From NCBI RefSeq assembly GCF_000006405.1, contig NW_003206281.1, forward strand, positions 196,796-225,365: a stretch of 28,570 bases of DNA. The letters run 5' to 3'. Origin of the DNA: Perkinsus marinus ATCC 50983 (taxonomy: Eukaryota > Perkinsozoa > Perkinsida > Perkinsidae). A model generated the notes under the pieces. That model saw only the letters and a program-made list of their open reading frames with translations. It had not been told where the DNA came from and searched no databases. This document shows, one piece after another, positions 1 to 10,668 of this stretch. Within the stretch, counting starts at the first letter, position 1, and each line of letters begins with the position of its first letter. The position numbers and the translations under genes were made by a program.

Positions 1-250
1 CTGACTAGTGTAGGGTTATATGCACATGGTCAACTACGTGTGTGGTGAAAATAACCGTTGATTTTCTACACATTTCTAACCCAAATCGTGAGTGTGAATT
101 TTCATAATGCAGTGAGTGAACTTACGAGCTCAGTGAGGGAAACCAAACATATATTCCAACACAGATAGTTACGTTCGAGGTGGGAGGAATATATGTTCGC
201 TTTCCTCAGCTGAGCTCGGGAGTTTCCAAAGCTACATTATAGAATTCGGG
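1..250. repeat. Dispersed repeat family B, long copy
   Basis: This is one of about 15 copies of a dispersed repeat. One end reads like TATGCACATGGTCAACTAC. The other reads like CTGAGCTCAGCTGAGGAAAG followed by an ACATATATTCC box, often with CTTCTACCCGAATTC between them. Other copies, in both orientations, lie near 2366-2545, 3481-3550, 3830-3975, 7610-7850, 10484-10580, 13690-13815, 14470-14600, 15647-15870, 16975-17060, 19195-19330, 20765-20905 and 22795-23400. I see no open frame and no clean terminal inverted repeat, so the class is undetermined. Bases 256-500 are AT-rich filler with nothing recognisable. Confidence 0.75.
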
Positions 251-524
251 TAGAAGTGTATAGAAACCAATGGAAATTCTCCGAAATTTTCCCAGAATTT
301 CCATATTGTCACCAATATGTGAAGTTGATATTTTCCCTAACAATTTTCACTAGCAATTTTTCCGAAGTTTTTCACTACGTTTCTCATCCCACAATTTACA
401 CACGACTTGACATAGTAGAGGAAATATACGAAAACCAACGATGATTTCCCAAAAAATTTTCAGAATTTCCCAAAATGTGCATATTTCCCACCTGCGAATT
501 TCTCTTGCTCCCTATAGCTCTGCG

Positions 525-763
525 TGGTGACTCTCCAGACTGCCTACGCCGTCGAATCTGGCAGAAAAAAAATTTGTTTCCCAGCCCTCGAAAATTTCTC
601 GATTTACCCCAGGTATCTTCGATGTGGCCTTAATCCGTGCCTCGTTGAGTTTATGCAATAACGTATTTGGGAAGGACCGAGTGCTGCTACTACCACTGAG
701 ATTGCTCAGCGCTGGTGACACAGCACTAGGTAGGATTGGTGACCCTTGTTTCTCCAGCTGCAT
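525..763 (-). CDS. Possible small two-exon gene, unknown function
   Basis: I do not recognise this gene. An ATG at 763 opens a frame beginning MQLEKQGSPILP, serine-rich and then basic. It reaches a plausible donor (CCTGG|GTAAAT, near 611). After a short intron ending in a pyrimidine-rich CTGCCAG acceptor, the frame continues as FDGVGSLESHHAEL and stops, giving about 66 residues. The intron would be about 45-50 nt, matching the real small introns nearby, and the phase closes, which is the main support. It is divergent from the dynein-like gene starting at 1094. It could instead be the last exons of a longer gene, or chance. Confidence 0.35.
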
Positions 764-839
764 TCACTCGACTATCAGTACCCGGTGCAGTCACTTATAG
801 TAGTTGAGTAAAAATGAAACCTTCAGGAACAGTTTTTTT

Positions 840-905
840 GGAAATAGAATTATACACGTTTGACATGGTAGACTATACGAGGCACAAATAAAACGTTCAT
901 CAACA
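840..905 (+). repeat. 66-bp repeat, copy 1 of a pair
   Basis: Its partner at 1556-1621 has the same order of blocks: TTATACACGTTT, ACATGGTAGA, TACGAG, AAACGTT and ATCAAC. By eye about three quarters of bases match. The two copies flank exons 1-3 of the dynein-like gene in direct orientation. No ends or target duplications were found. Confidence 0.6.
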
Positions 906-1093
906 GCCTTAACCAGTCAAACAAATAAAACAAGTTGTTCATCGCTCAACCCACTACGCGTCCTCGCGTTGAGGAAATGCAAGTAAAACCAAGTGCGCAA
1001 GATTTATGAATATCTGGGCGCGCGCTTTTTACAATGCGCTCGGATGAATGAGATTTTGTTGCGCTTGAGAACTTTCTGTTAACAGTTGTCGTG

Positions 1094-2332
1094 ATGAGAC
1101 GATTTAACTCCGACAGATCGTCAGCTTCGAAACTACCGCTCCCCTCGGACGATCGAAAACCCAAAGTGAATCGATCGAGAAACACCTCGTTGAAAGAATT
1201 GAATCGCAAGGACCTTCCTCGGGAGGAGGTGAGAAATTTTATGCAACTAACACGACCACAATTAAAAACGTATGCAGGACTTAACACAAGGCATTGAATC
1301 GAGTTGGATGAGAAAAGCGCTTGCAAGGGGACGACGATTTGGTAAGAAATTCTCTTGAGAAAAAACATTTTCCGATGCTGAGTTTCAACAGATGCCTTTG
1401 GAAATTCACCTATACGGTCCCACAGAGAAAATGAGAAGCGAAAAACGACTAAGTGGAAACCAGGGCTCCGACGACTAGGAGACGATTCACTCGAAGTAGC
1501 CGCATCAGGGACCGCTCTAACTTATAACGTTCCATAGGGTTTGATATTTTTGAGTGGAAACTAAATTATACACGTTTAACATGGTAGATCGTACGAGCCA
1601 TACGTGAAACGTTTATCAACTCTATCACAGGGTTTGTTAATACTGGAGGAATATGTTACTAATGTGATGAGATTCACAGATGGATACCTCTGGCCATGTC
1701 GAAAATTCAAAATGAGTTCCCCCCCGCGCAGTTTGAAGAATTTCCTATTGTGATTGATTTCAGGCGTGCTTGTCTAGTCGCGGCTTGCTTGACGCTGCTG
1801 CCTTCGAGACGGCTTTTGGGTTACCATTGGAGGTTTTTGATGACACTTCATATTGGACGAGAACACCACGTGAATGGAATGTGAGAGAAAATCTTCCGCG
1901 TGCGTTAAGATATGCCCGACCTCAGGAGTTTATATGTAAACTCGGGAATCTTCCTCTACCTGGAAAATATCTTTTATTCGAGCAAGAGGGCCAAGCTGGA
2001 GTTTTACGAGAATGTTATGTTCATTCGTAAGCCCGTCTTCGTAAGTGACTTCCTAAGAGGCTTCTCATGGCAGATTCGATGAGCTCACTGGAAGGGCAAT
2101 AGTAACTTTAAAGGAAGCGACCACCCCTCGAGCTGTGCCAGCGTTACTCCTTCACATCGATGGCGATAACCCCTCCCTCTTTAGTGATCGATTAAAGGCG
2201 GCTCTCACCCGACGAAGGTGTTCTTGGTTTTCTATTATGACGGTTAGTTGACTTTGCCGTAGATATGTCGAGTCGCGGTTGCAATTCGAAAGGTGTGTGG
2301 TGAGCGTCCCGACAAGCGATGAGTTTCCCGAG
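1094..2332 (+). CDS. Axonemal dynein heavy chain, N-terminal tail (partial)
   Basis: Six exons join in phase: 1094-1228, 1278-1341, 1392-1495 (this donor is uncertain), 1764-2026, 2074-2217 and 2263-2332. Four introns are 45-50 nt. The predicted N-terminus is basic and serine-rich (MRRFNSDRSSASKLPLP), followed by LPLEVFDDTSYWTRTPREW. That resembles the LEVFD(D/N)xEY...RTPEDWL segment of the tails of single-headed inner-arm dyneins (DNAH1/3/6/7/12 type). LLLHIDGDNPSLFSDRL then matches the DNP..F..R.. segment before the first tail helices. Such proteins are microtubule motors of about 4,000 residues; here only about 240 are present. No linker, AAA ring or stalk follows. After the donor at 2333 the strand runs into repeat B and then RFC3 exons on the other strand. 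The identification rests on remembered family motifs. The start was chosen because exons 1-3 are in phase with the recognisable exons 4-6. Confidence 0.6.
1556..1621 (+). repeat. 66-bp repeat, copy 2 of a pair
   Basis: This is the partner of the copy at 840-905, lying in the long third intron of the dynein-like gene. It is the only recognisable content of that intron. Confidence 0.6.
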
Positions 2333-2365
2333 GTGAGATGCGGTCTGCTCACTCCATAGCAGTGT

Positions 2366-2545
2366 GGGAACACATGCACATGGTCGGCCACATATGTTGG
2401 TGACAATATGAGAATTCTGAGGAAATTTGGCTAAATTCTTCTTGCTTTCTGTAAACTTCTACCCTAGTTCGTATATGAACTCCTATAGTTAGTGAGGACA
2501 CACCTAAGCTCAGCTGAGGAAAGCGAACATATATTACAACACTGG
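2366..2545. repeat. Family B repeat between two truncated genes
   Basis: It begins with the CACATGCACATGGTC-like end and finishes with the CTCAGCTGAGGAAAGCGAAC box and an ACATATATT run. The dynein-like model ends 33 bp to its left and the RFC3 model begins 30 bp to its right, on opposite strands. Neither gene is complete, so the repeat marks a probable joint. Confidence 0.7.
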
Positions 2546-2574
2546 AGTCCAGTGAAACCGACCCCTCCCCTCAC

Positions 2575-5500
2575 CAGCATGCGCCTCGGTGATTGCTCCA
2601 TCACTATATCCTTTGCTATATCCTCCACGAATACCTAAGCCATAATAACCAACTATATTATAATAATGTTTTATACAAAGTGCGAATATCGTTTTCCACC
2701 AAGTTTTAGAACATGTACTTTTGTGTGAAACGGCGTAATATTCGCGTATGCCTTCACTAGTGTTTTCATATCACTACTAGGGTGAAGAAACTCCAATGCA
2801 TCCTCAAAGACTGAGTTTATCAACCATTAAAAGCAGCATGTCTAGCATGCCTTGATCACACGCATGTTATCACAATACCCTCCACACGGAATGTGAGCGT
2901 GTTCGGATATTCAAATATTTTCGAAATATCCAATTTTACAAATTTCGAAATATTTTCCGTATTGTATCGAAATATTTTCCGAGTATTTTCCAAAAAATGC
3001 GATACTATCAATTGTTTTCACTTAAATTCACCTGCCAACTGAGTGCCTCCATCGGGGCGTTCGCATCACTCAAACACGCATTCTTCATACGCAGAGTATC
3101 CAGCCGTATCAGCGCCAATCGAACATCGCAGTTACTCTCCTCAACTAAATAGAAAAAATAACATAATTCACTAATAGTATGAAATTGGACTTTCACCCTA
3201 GTGATGTGAAAAACATATTTCAGGACTACTGTGTAGCGCAAATATCGCGTTTTACGCTACTTCGCGTAAAACGGGTTGTGAAACTCCACTATTAATAACC
3301 GCGATAACAACATTTCCCGCGAAGTGAAAAAAGCGATATTCGCGGTTATATACAGTAGTCGTGAAATATGTCTTCACCACTGCTTTTCATATCACTAGGG
3401 TCAAGAAACTCCATTTCTCATTGAGCGGATATCGAGAGAATATTAAAAAAGTGAAATTATATTCGTAGTAAACTCAGCACCAGTGTTGGAGAAATATACG
3501 TTTCCTCAGCGAGTTCGTTACATCTCCAAAACTACATTATGAAAATTTACACAAGAATTGGAGTAAGAGTCAATATATCTAGTTGACCATTTGCAATAGA
3601 GTTTCACACAGTATTACACCACTTCACGCGAAAAGAGTGAAACTCTAAAAATGATTCTCAGACTTCGACACGGAAGATCGGATCTCCAAGTGTTTGTAAA
3701 ATTCCCGGCGACATTTTTTCACAACAGTTTCGTCCTGGAGTTGCACATTTTCGAGGGATACCGCACCATTTTCCGAATTGTCTTCAGCTCGGGAGTTCAA
3801 CTGGTGTGATCCTCAGTGCTGGGAGAATACATGCACATAGTTTTGCGGAAATTTAGAAAAAAAATATCAATGATCGTCGCATGCTTCTACTCAAACTCGT
3901 GTGTGGATTTTCATAATAGTCATGAAACTTACGAGCTCAGTTGAGGAAAACAAACATATATTTTCACACTCTTATTCACAGAGAGAGAAAGAAATATCTA
4001 CGAATGATCACGCACAGAAAATGCGGAAAATATATGCAGTTTCTCGCAATACGATCAACACTTCTCACCAATTCGTGTGCAAAGACCCGAGTTCAATCCG
4101 AGGTCATGCCGTTTTGATATCTCCATCATTTCCTGTTGCAACTGAAGAAATAGACTTCAGCAATTTCATGTTTTTTTCCGGAATTTTTACTAAATTGATT
4201 TTTTCGTAAATGAATATCTTTTTTTATGAAAATCTATAACTTTTCTGGGAAAAAAAATCCGTTTTTTTTATTTTCACCGACTTTTCATATTAATTTACTC
4301 AAAATTTCCATGTGTTGCTGATGACAATACGAAAGTTTTTCTTGTTTTCTGCACACCTTTACCCCACTCAGCGAACATGAACACTGCTCGAACAGCACAT
4401 TTTTTCCGAAAAAAGGGCAAATTCTTCCGAAATATAAATTACTAAAAAATAACATCGCTCCGCTTACCTCTATCTGCGTTGGCCTCGGTACTCGTATACC
4501 CAAACATCTACTCCTCAACGGTGGGATTAACGGCGCCAGAGCTTCTGCATGGAAAATAAAACGAATCTTCGAAACGTATCTGATGCCTCTAGTAAACCTA
4601 GAACTCGGTTCGCCTTTCAATGGAGTTTCTTCACCCTAGTGATATGAAAAAACATATTTCACGACTACTGCATATCACCGCGAATATCGCGTTCTACGCC
4701 ACTTTACGTAAAACAGTAAAAATACTATGATCAAGGAGAAGCCCTCGAGCAGCATTTTTTCAGCGATTTTCCTAAGATTTCCCTTCAGTTCGTCAGCGTT
4801 CTCTCCAAAGACTGTACCACTGTTTGTAAATACCAATGTTAATAATAATCTTCATAAACTTCCGTCCTACGTCGTGTGGGAATTCTCGTAAAAATATACA
4901 CTTGATTAACTACCTACTGATTCTCTTTCAAGTCGTATGTGAATTTTCATATCAATATTCACACAGCCAACCACGCGGAGTTAAAATTAGCTTTTTGTTC
5001 ACTTCATAATGTGACCCGAAAAATCAATTTTTTCCTCCGACAAATCAATTTCTTTGATTGGCTAAGGCTGTTGATGGCCAACGTGCACTATTATGCAGCT
5101 CGACCAGAGGTAAATAATCCTCAGGGAAAAGATAAAGATGCAAAACGAATACAGCTAGGAAGGTCTGTGACGGGGACAAAACTTTGTGTTTTCTTGTGTG
5201 ATATTGCAAACCTTTCACTCGTATAATCTACCAAACGTGTATAATTCCAAAAAAAAATCCTCAAATATAAAATTTTGGAAAAGAAATTTTATATTCCAGG
5301 AATATAAAATTCCTGGAAACAAAATTTTTGTTTCCACAAAAAAAATCCTCCCAAAAATTATTCCCTCACTTTTCCATCGTTCTCCTCAATGCCGCCTGTG
5401 CTTGCCTTGTAAGGCAATGCGCATCATTAATAACAACCACGTGATAAGGCACTTCTCCGACTGGTGGGTTCTCAGCCATTTGTTTTATCAACTAACCACC

Positions 5501-8042
5501 GAAAGGTCCCCGGATCCATCCCGGCACCTCCCATTTTTACTTGCTGAATAACTGCGGCATCCCTAATTCCAACATCACTGGGAGTCACTTCTACGTGGAA
5601 AGCACTGACGACTACCTGAACCAAAATAATCGCCTCTACTCGAAAAATTTTCTGAATTTTCCCAAAATTTCAAGAAAATTTCCCGGAATTTTTTATCGAA
5701 ATTTTGCTGATATGAAGTGGCGAATTACCCCGGAGAAAGCACCCCATTTGACGTAAAACACATACCACGTGTTTTACGCGTTATTCACTGCTCACATGCG
5801 TTTTTCACCAAATGAAATATCTGTTTTTCTGAAATCGAATTTTCCCAATTTTTCCCGCAAAAAAACCCGGAAAAAAAGTCCAATACCCAAATTCCAAATA
5901 ATTACATCACCGTTCACCCCCGACATAAACTCACTTGAATATCAACTGTTGTACTCTTAGTCGGCTTAAATTGACGAAAACTTGTACTGGTCTGAAAAAA
6001 AATTTTCCTGAAATTTTTCTCATTGGAGTTTCACCCGTGATGTGAAAAACACTAGTGAAAAACACATTTCACATTTCACTTCGCGAATATCACGTTTTTG
6101 ACGTATTACGCCACTTCGCGTAAAACGGGTGAAACTCCATTGTTGAGAAATACCTATGTTTGCTTTCCTCACCTGAGCTCAGGAGTTTCCAAAACTACAT
6201 CATTAAAATTTATACACGATTTTCAGGGGAAACCTACGAGAATTTTCTCATCACAATCAGTAGCGCATTTCATAAATTTGATTTTCACCCTAGTGATATG
6301 AAAAAAAATTCGCGACTACAGCATATCACCGAAAAAATACCTTCACCTGAAAAACTTCCAAAAATATTTTTTGAAAATAACAAAAAAACCCAAAAAACTC
6401 ACTTTCTCTACTCCTGGTCCAAACATTGCCTCCAACAAACATCGGATCCTGCAACCAACATAAATCGATCATCAGGGCGCGCGCTTTTCATCACAGATGC
6501 AAAAATTAACAAAAGCAACTATCGTTTGACACACAGCGTTCTTGAAGACTTTTAAAAATAAATTGCCGATGCAATACTTTGACTCTCATCTTGGTGATCT
6601 CAAGTATGAAAAAACCACTAGTGAAAAAAATTTTCCACATTTCACTTTGCAAAAACAATTGCTTTCTCGGTCGCGGCAATATATACCTCTTATAATTTAC
6701 AAGGAGTATTACACCACTTCACGTTAAACGGGTCATCGTGAAGCTCCAATAATATTATTTTATATGTATAAATAAAATCCAAAAATATTTAATAAATTTC
6801 CCCCTAGTGATATGAAAAATATATGTCATAGTTCACTTGGCGGGAAACAATTGTGTTATCGGCGGTCGCGTAAAAACATATACGTCTTATAATTTACATG
6901 CAGTATTACACCAATTCATGTTAAACTCTAGTGTGAACCAAACTCAAATAATATTCTCAACGACTTCAATTTTCGAGAGTGCGAAAATCAAGTGGAGTTT
7001 CACGACCCTTTTTGCGAGGAGTAGTGAAAACCGCGATGCTCGCGGTGATATGCAGTAGTCGTGAAATATATATTTTCACTAGTGTTTTTCATATCACTAG
7101 GGTCAAGAAACTCAACTATGAATTGATCGACACCATAATTCCGTAGTCTACATTACTAATTTAACAAAGCCATCTCGAAAATCTGAATATGCATGATAAC
7201 AGTTTGGTTCACATAGTATCATAACGCTTCACCAGTGATATGAAAAACACAGCTCGAAAAAAATCGCCTTTTTTCACATTGAGTATTACGCCACTTCACG
7301 TCAAACGGATCGTGAAACTCCATCGTGAAAACTGCGCTTAAATATATAACAACGCACAGGGAAGATTCCAAAAATCTCACCGAGTGATTTTCCCACCACC
7401 ACTAGGACCATAGAAAAGTAGATGGGGACAATCCTTGGAGGCAGCCTCGAAAAAAAAAGGAAAAAATTGGGAAAAAGTGACAAAAAAACCAAACCGGCAG
7501 ATTTTTTTCTTACTTTTCTTCTTATTTTTTATCACGTATTTTGAATATTTCGGAAATTTTAATTTTCACGAATAAAAAAAATATGAAATTTTCATGGCGT
7601 ATCAAGTGCAGTATGTGGAGGAAAAATATGTACATGATCAACTACATGTGTTGGTGATATTCTGAAAATTCTGAGGAAATTTTTAAAATTTTATGAAATT
7701 TTCGTGTCGAAATATATATTCGCTTTCCTCAACTGAGCTCAGGGGTTTCCTAAATGACTACATACCAATTCGGGTAGAAATGTACAAAAGCCAACATAAA
7801 AAAATTCCCAAAATTTCCTCAGAATTTTCATATTATCACCAACACATGTAATTTTTCCCTCACCAAAAAATCCAATTTTTTTCACTTGTGAATATTTACA
7901 TTTCCAAAAAAAATAATTTCGACAAAAATTTATTTAACACCACCCCTCGTGTTACCAATTTCCTCAACGTTTTCGTCAACCCCGGATGAAACGTGAGCTC
8001 ATCCAGTTTGTGAGGGCGCTCGCTGTCCACCAGAAATGACAT
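2575..8042 (-). CDS. RFC3: Replication factor C small subunit (RFC3; yeast Rfc5 type), 3' end missing
   Basis: A subunit of the clamp loader that opens PCNA and places it on primer-template DNA in the nucleus. Ten exons join in phase: 7956-8042, 7381-7445, 6403-6448, 5935-5991, 5541-5615, 5370-5491, 4468-4579, 3713-3800, 3032-3144 and 2575-2634, about 275 residues. Visible motifs: start MSFLVDSERPHKLDEL; Walker A in CPHLLFYGPSGGGKIT; family block [20 protein letters not shown]; a VVVINDAHCLT strand where canonical subunits carry a Walker B; helix AQAALRRTMEKY; and LRSRCLGIRVP with the SRC motif (arginine finger for the neighbouring subunit). ESNCDVRLALIRL and EDIAKDIVMEQSPRRML follow. Family members are about 350 residues, so the last 75-80 (collar domain) are missing; no such exon is seen on this strand to the left. 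Exon 8 uses a weak GTCGCC donor and is the least certain. The 5492-5540 intron is 49 nt; others are filled by MITEs. Confidence 0.9.
3187..3288. mobile_element. MITE family A copy in RFC3 intron
   Basis: It begins GGACTTTCACCCTAGTGA and ends GTGAAACTCC, with the family core ATATCGCGTTTTACGC and TTCGCGTAAAACGGG between. ATT precedes it, but the matching ATT on the right is missing. A further half-copy in the opposite orientation runs to about 3410. Confidence 0.75.
4622..4722. mobile_element. MITE family A copy, right end eroded
   Basis: It begins GGAGTTTCTTCACCCTAGTG after AAT. The internal blocks are present, through CGACTACTGCATATCACCGCG and an ACGCCACTTTACG block, but the right terminus is lost. 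It starts 43 bp upstream of RFC3 exon 7, in the preceding intron. Confidence 0.65.
5616..5835. mobile_element. MITE right half abutting RFC3 exon 5
   Basis: From about 5690 (TATCGAAATTTTGCTGATATGAAG) to about 5830 this matches the right half of the longer MITEs at 18147-18480 and 21757-21995. No left half is present here; instead the sequence runs into RFC3 intron 4 and exon 5. It identifies the source of the RFC3 fragment carried by the 18147 element. Confidence 0.6.
6025..6138. mobile_element. Complete MITE family A copy, ATT target duplication
   Basis: It runs from GGAGTTTCACCCGTGATG to CGGGTGAAACTCC, with terminal inverted repeats of about 13 bp (GGAGTTTCACCCG). It is flanked on both sides by ATT (6022-6024 and 6139-6141). 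At 114 bp it has no coding capacity. It lies in the RFC3 intron between exons 3 and 4. Confidence 0.85.
6990..7322. mobile_element. Two MITE family A copies in RFC3 intron 2
   Basis: One copy runs from GGAGTTTCACGACC near 6994 to AGGGTCAAGAAACTC near 7113. A second, in the other orientation, runs from about 7227 to GTGAAACTCC near 7321. Two more eroded copies lie at about 6585-6750 and 6795-6935, so most of the 932-nt intron is MITE-derived. Confidence 0.65.
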
Positions 8043-8059
8043 TCAAGTGTAAACCAAAT

Positions 8060-8141
8060 AATGGAGTTTCTGCACCCTAGTGATATGAAAAATATATTTC
8101 ACCGAGTTTTACGCCACTTCACATAAAACGGATGAAACTCC
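8060..8141. mobile_element. 82-bp MITE 17 bp upstream of the RFC3 start codon
   Basis: Terminal repeats are GGAGTTTC and GAAACTCC, with the 3-bp duplication AAT at 8057-8059 and 8142-8144. The RFC3 ATG is at 8042, so the insertion lies in the 5' leader or core promoter of that gene. Both ends and the target duplication are intact. Confidence 0.8.
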
Positions 8142-8269
8142 AATATTTTCAACGACTCGAATTTGTGATATTTCAAAAGTGAACACAATAAAAATGTGAA
8201 TCCTTCAACACCATCCTTTTAGGGGTTCTTCGGAGAAAGCCATCTCGAAGATAACATGCATAACACTTA

Positions 8270-8535
8270 GCTTCGCATATCTGGGGGACTAGAGTGTTCC
8301 GACTGAATCTGTAGGATGCATCTAAGTTGGTGACGTAGGAAAGGAAAAGCAACACAACCCAGGAAATTTTGAAAAGCAAAGCACCGATTGAGGCACTCAG
8401 TTGGCAGGTGAATTTAAGTGAAGACTATTGATAATATCACATTTTCTGGAAAATACTCGCAAAATATTTCGATACCCGAAGAATTCGATATGAAAAATTT
8501 CGATACAATACGGAAAATATTTCGATACCCGAGCA
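8270..8535 (+). pseudogene. Inverted, decayed copy of RFC3 exon 9 and its intron
   Basis: Bases 8385-8530 match the reverse complement of 2930-3065. Shared segments include GAGGCACTCAGTTGGCAG, the donor GTGAATTTAAGTGAA and the ATATTTCGATAC-rich intron start. Upstream on the + strand, a frame reading RVFRLNL then DASKLV resembles the RLALIRLDTL region of RFC3 exon 9. It has stops (TAG before GAT GCA and before GAA AGG), so it is non-functional. The end reads KAPIEALSWQ where the live gene has NAPMEALSWQ. The better match in the intron half suggests conversion or a stepwise origin. No other gene is seen between 8142 and 8740. Confidence 0.65.
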
Positions 8536-8743
8536 AAGTCTCAAATTACCGCGTTCCCATTAGCGTTATTACCGAGCAAAAATATGCACATGGTCAACTA
8601 CGAGTCTTAAATTTTTCGAGGTGATTTTTTTACGTTTTTTTGGTAAATTTTGTATAGCCGAAGTCTACACGAAAATTCAGGGTGGAAATTCATATTGTTT
8701 TTTCTCTTAATCTTCAGAATCGTATACAAACTCAATTCTTTTT

Positions 8744-10457
8744 ATGAAAACCAATCGTGGAAATGAGTATCTACTACTAGTGGTTGATATATGTTCGAGG
8801 TCTCCCTTTGGAGCAGCCGACGAAGCAGCAAGAGCCCTAGTAGAAGAGGTCTTCCCGGTGACTGGGTTACCACAGTCACCTCATTCAGTCTTCGATAATC
8901 AATCACCATTCTGTATTCACCTGGACTTTTACGTTTGCCGATCATCCAAGCCGGTGACGACCATGGACAATCAAACCAAGTTCCAACAGCTCTTCCACTT
9001 GCGTATTCATCTCCCTTGCAAGAAGGAGATTTTGCCGAAATGGTCGAGAAGCTATTGGTGGAGCATCTCCGGTATCTATTTTCATAGCTTCCAGATTACA
9101 CCTACCAATTGACTTCTCGCAAACCGTCGGCTGCTTTCGTATCAGAGTTTCAAGTCTTACTCTATACCCCAGCGAGGGAGTCGCACACTCTCCTCAGGCA
9201 CTCTTATCCAGGTCCCGGATCATAGGGAGCTCTGCAGTAGCTAAAGGCCCACGCTGGTCGAGGGGGGCTAGACATATTACTTAACACTTGAGCCAAAAAT
9301 GAGCTAACTAAACGCAAGAGCTTACTTACTCACTACTTCACTTATTCACTAGTCAGGGGCATTGGTAATCACTGGTTTTCAAGTCGGAATCGGTCAGTCC
9401 CAAAATCAACTACTACTCTATTAGAAACCAAATCCCTTCTTCCAATCAATAGTAGCTCATCATAAGGCTCCTTCCAATCTCCCACATAGGCCGCTCCGCT
9501 ATGTGACTCCTTCAAAGTGAGCAAAGTTACCAGAATTTCCAGCCGGAGACAATGTAGCATTAGTAGGCTCACACTCAACCCCGGCATCTTGTAAAGCAAC
9601 CGCCAATTTGTTTCCAATGACTGACATTGCAGCGCCAGAGTCAATTTTAGCGGCCACAGGAATCCCATTCACACTTGCGTCTCCAACAGGTCCAGAAGTC
9701 TTCCTTTGGGTTTTCGCGAGGTTACCCTTTTCCATCTTAGAGCCCTCGCCTAATGAAAACCCTGCTTCTTTTCCCTTTTTGACTTCATGTTGGGTTGTCT
9801 TTGCCCCTGCAAACTTCTCTTTTTCCCTTCCCCTGCAAACTCTGATGCTGTCAAGGCATCTACACGGTAACGTTTATTATCGCCATCGCGAGTCGATCTA
9901 CTCCTTTTCAAACCTCTATCCAACGCTTTCTGAACCTGACGTTGTTCGTACATGAGCTCTTGCGCAGTAGACAGCATCTTTGTTGATGACATCGATGGTC
10001 TCTTGAACAACTTGGCATGCATTTTATCTCTGACTCTTAGTGGAGTAAGTCCATCAATGAAAACCGGGCGGACCACTGCGTTGAGCATCTCCTCGTTGTA
10101 GTTAGGGTACAAGATCCTCCCCATGTTATACACATCTTCGTAGAACTCTCTCAAGTCCTTATCACCCATACACATGTGGTGAAATTGCACCGCCAACTGA
10201 GGTCCTCCCAACACCTGTTGAGTCGCCTCCAACACACAGGGTATCCATGTTTCCCACGACAACGCATCCTGTGCTCTCGAGTTCCTCCTCAGAACTCGTT
10301 CCACCGCCAAGGGTAAAAGATTTTCACACTGTTCTTTTGCCTGCACAAATCCAATACCTTGGGATTTAGCCCATGACTGAAGTCGATCAAGGTCTTCTGG
10401 AATTGTCTTCAAGTCTTCGAAACTTTTTCTCATCTGGAACGGCATGGAAGGAGTCAC
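8744..10457 (-). mobile_element. Ty3/gypsy-like LTR retroelement fossil, incomplete
   Basis: On the minus strand, in 5'-3' order, it holds a Gag-like region (about 9750-10457), an aspartic protease segment with a DSGA active-site motif (about 9499-9735), and the N-terminal part of a reverse transcriptase (about 8875-9115) with the typical YRMVIDYRRLNEVT block. Adjoining it on the + strand (about 8744-8872) is a short integrase-like piece (EYLLLVVD...), so the fossil has been rearranged by inversion. RNase H, most of integrase and both LTRs were not found. It is clearly broken, with several breaks, and looks old. It fills the gap between RFC3 and the Rag GTPase gene. Confidence 0.8.
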
Positions 10458-10668
10458 GAGTATTGTAGGGGCTGTGAATATAACGACTAAGGGTAGAAGT
10501 GTACAAAAACCGAAAAAAAATCCCCAAATTTCCTCATAATTTTCATATTGTCACCAACACATGTAGTTGACCATATGCATATCATCCCACCCAGAAACGT
10601 CACTAAATTCAACACTTATCACTGAAATCTATTATTATCAAAAGATGGTCTAAGAGATCTTCTTTACC

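Noticed and set aside
2152-2406. Minus-strand 84-codon frame
   Set aside because: It is antisense to the two dynein-like exons whose phases and splice sites agree on the + strand.
4939-5226. + strand frame with MANVHYYAARPE as an exon
   Set aside because: It is antisense inside an RFC3 intron, neither strand gives a family match, and the RFC3 exons on both sides join directly in phase without it.
9608-9955. + strand 115-codon frame
   Set aside because: It is antisense to the protease and Gag-like parts of the retroelement fossil.
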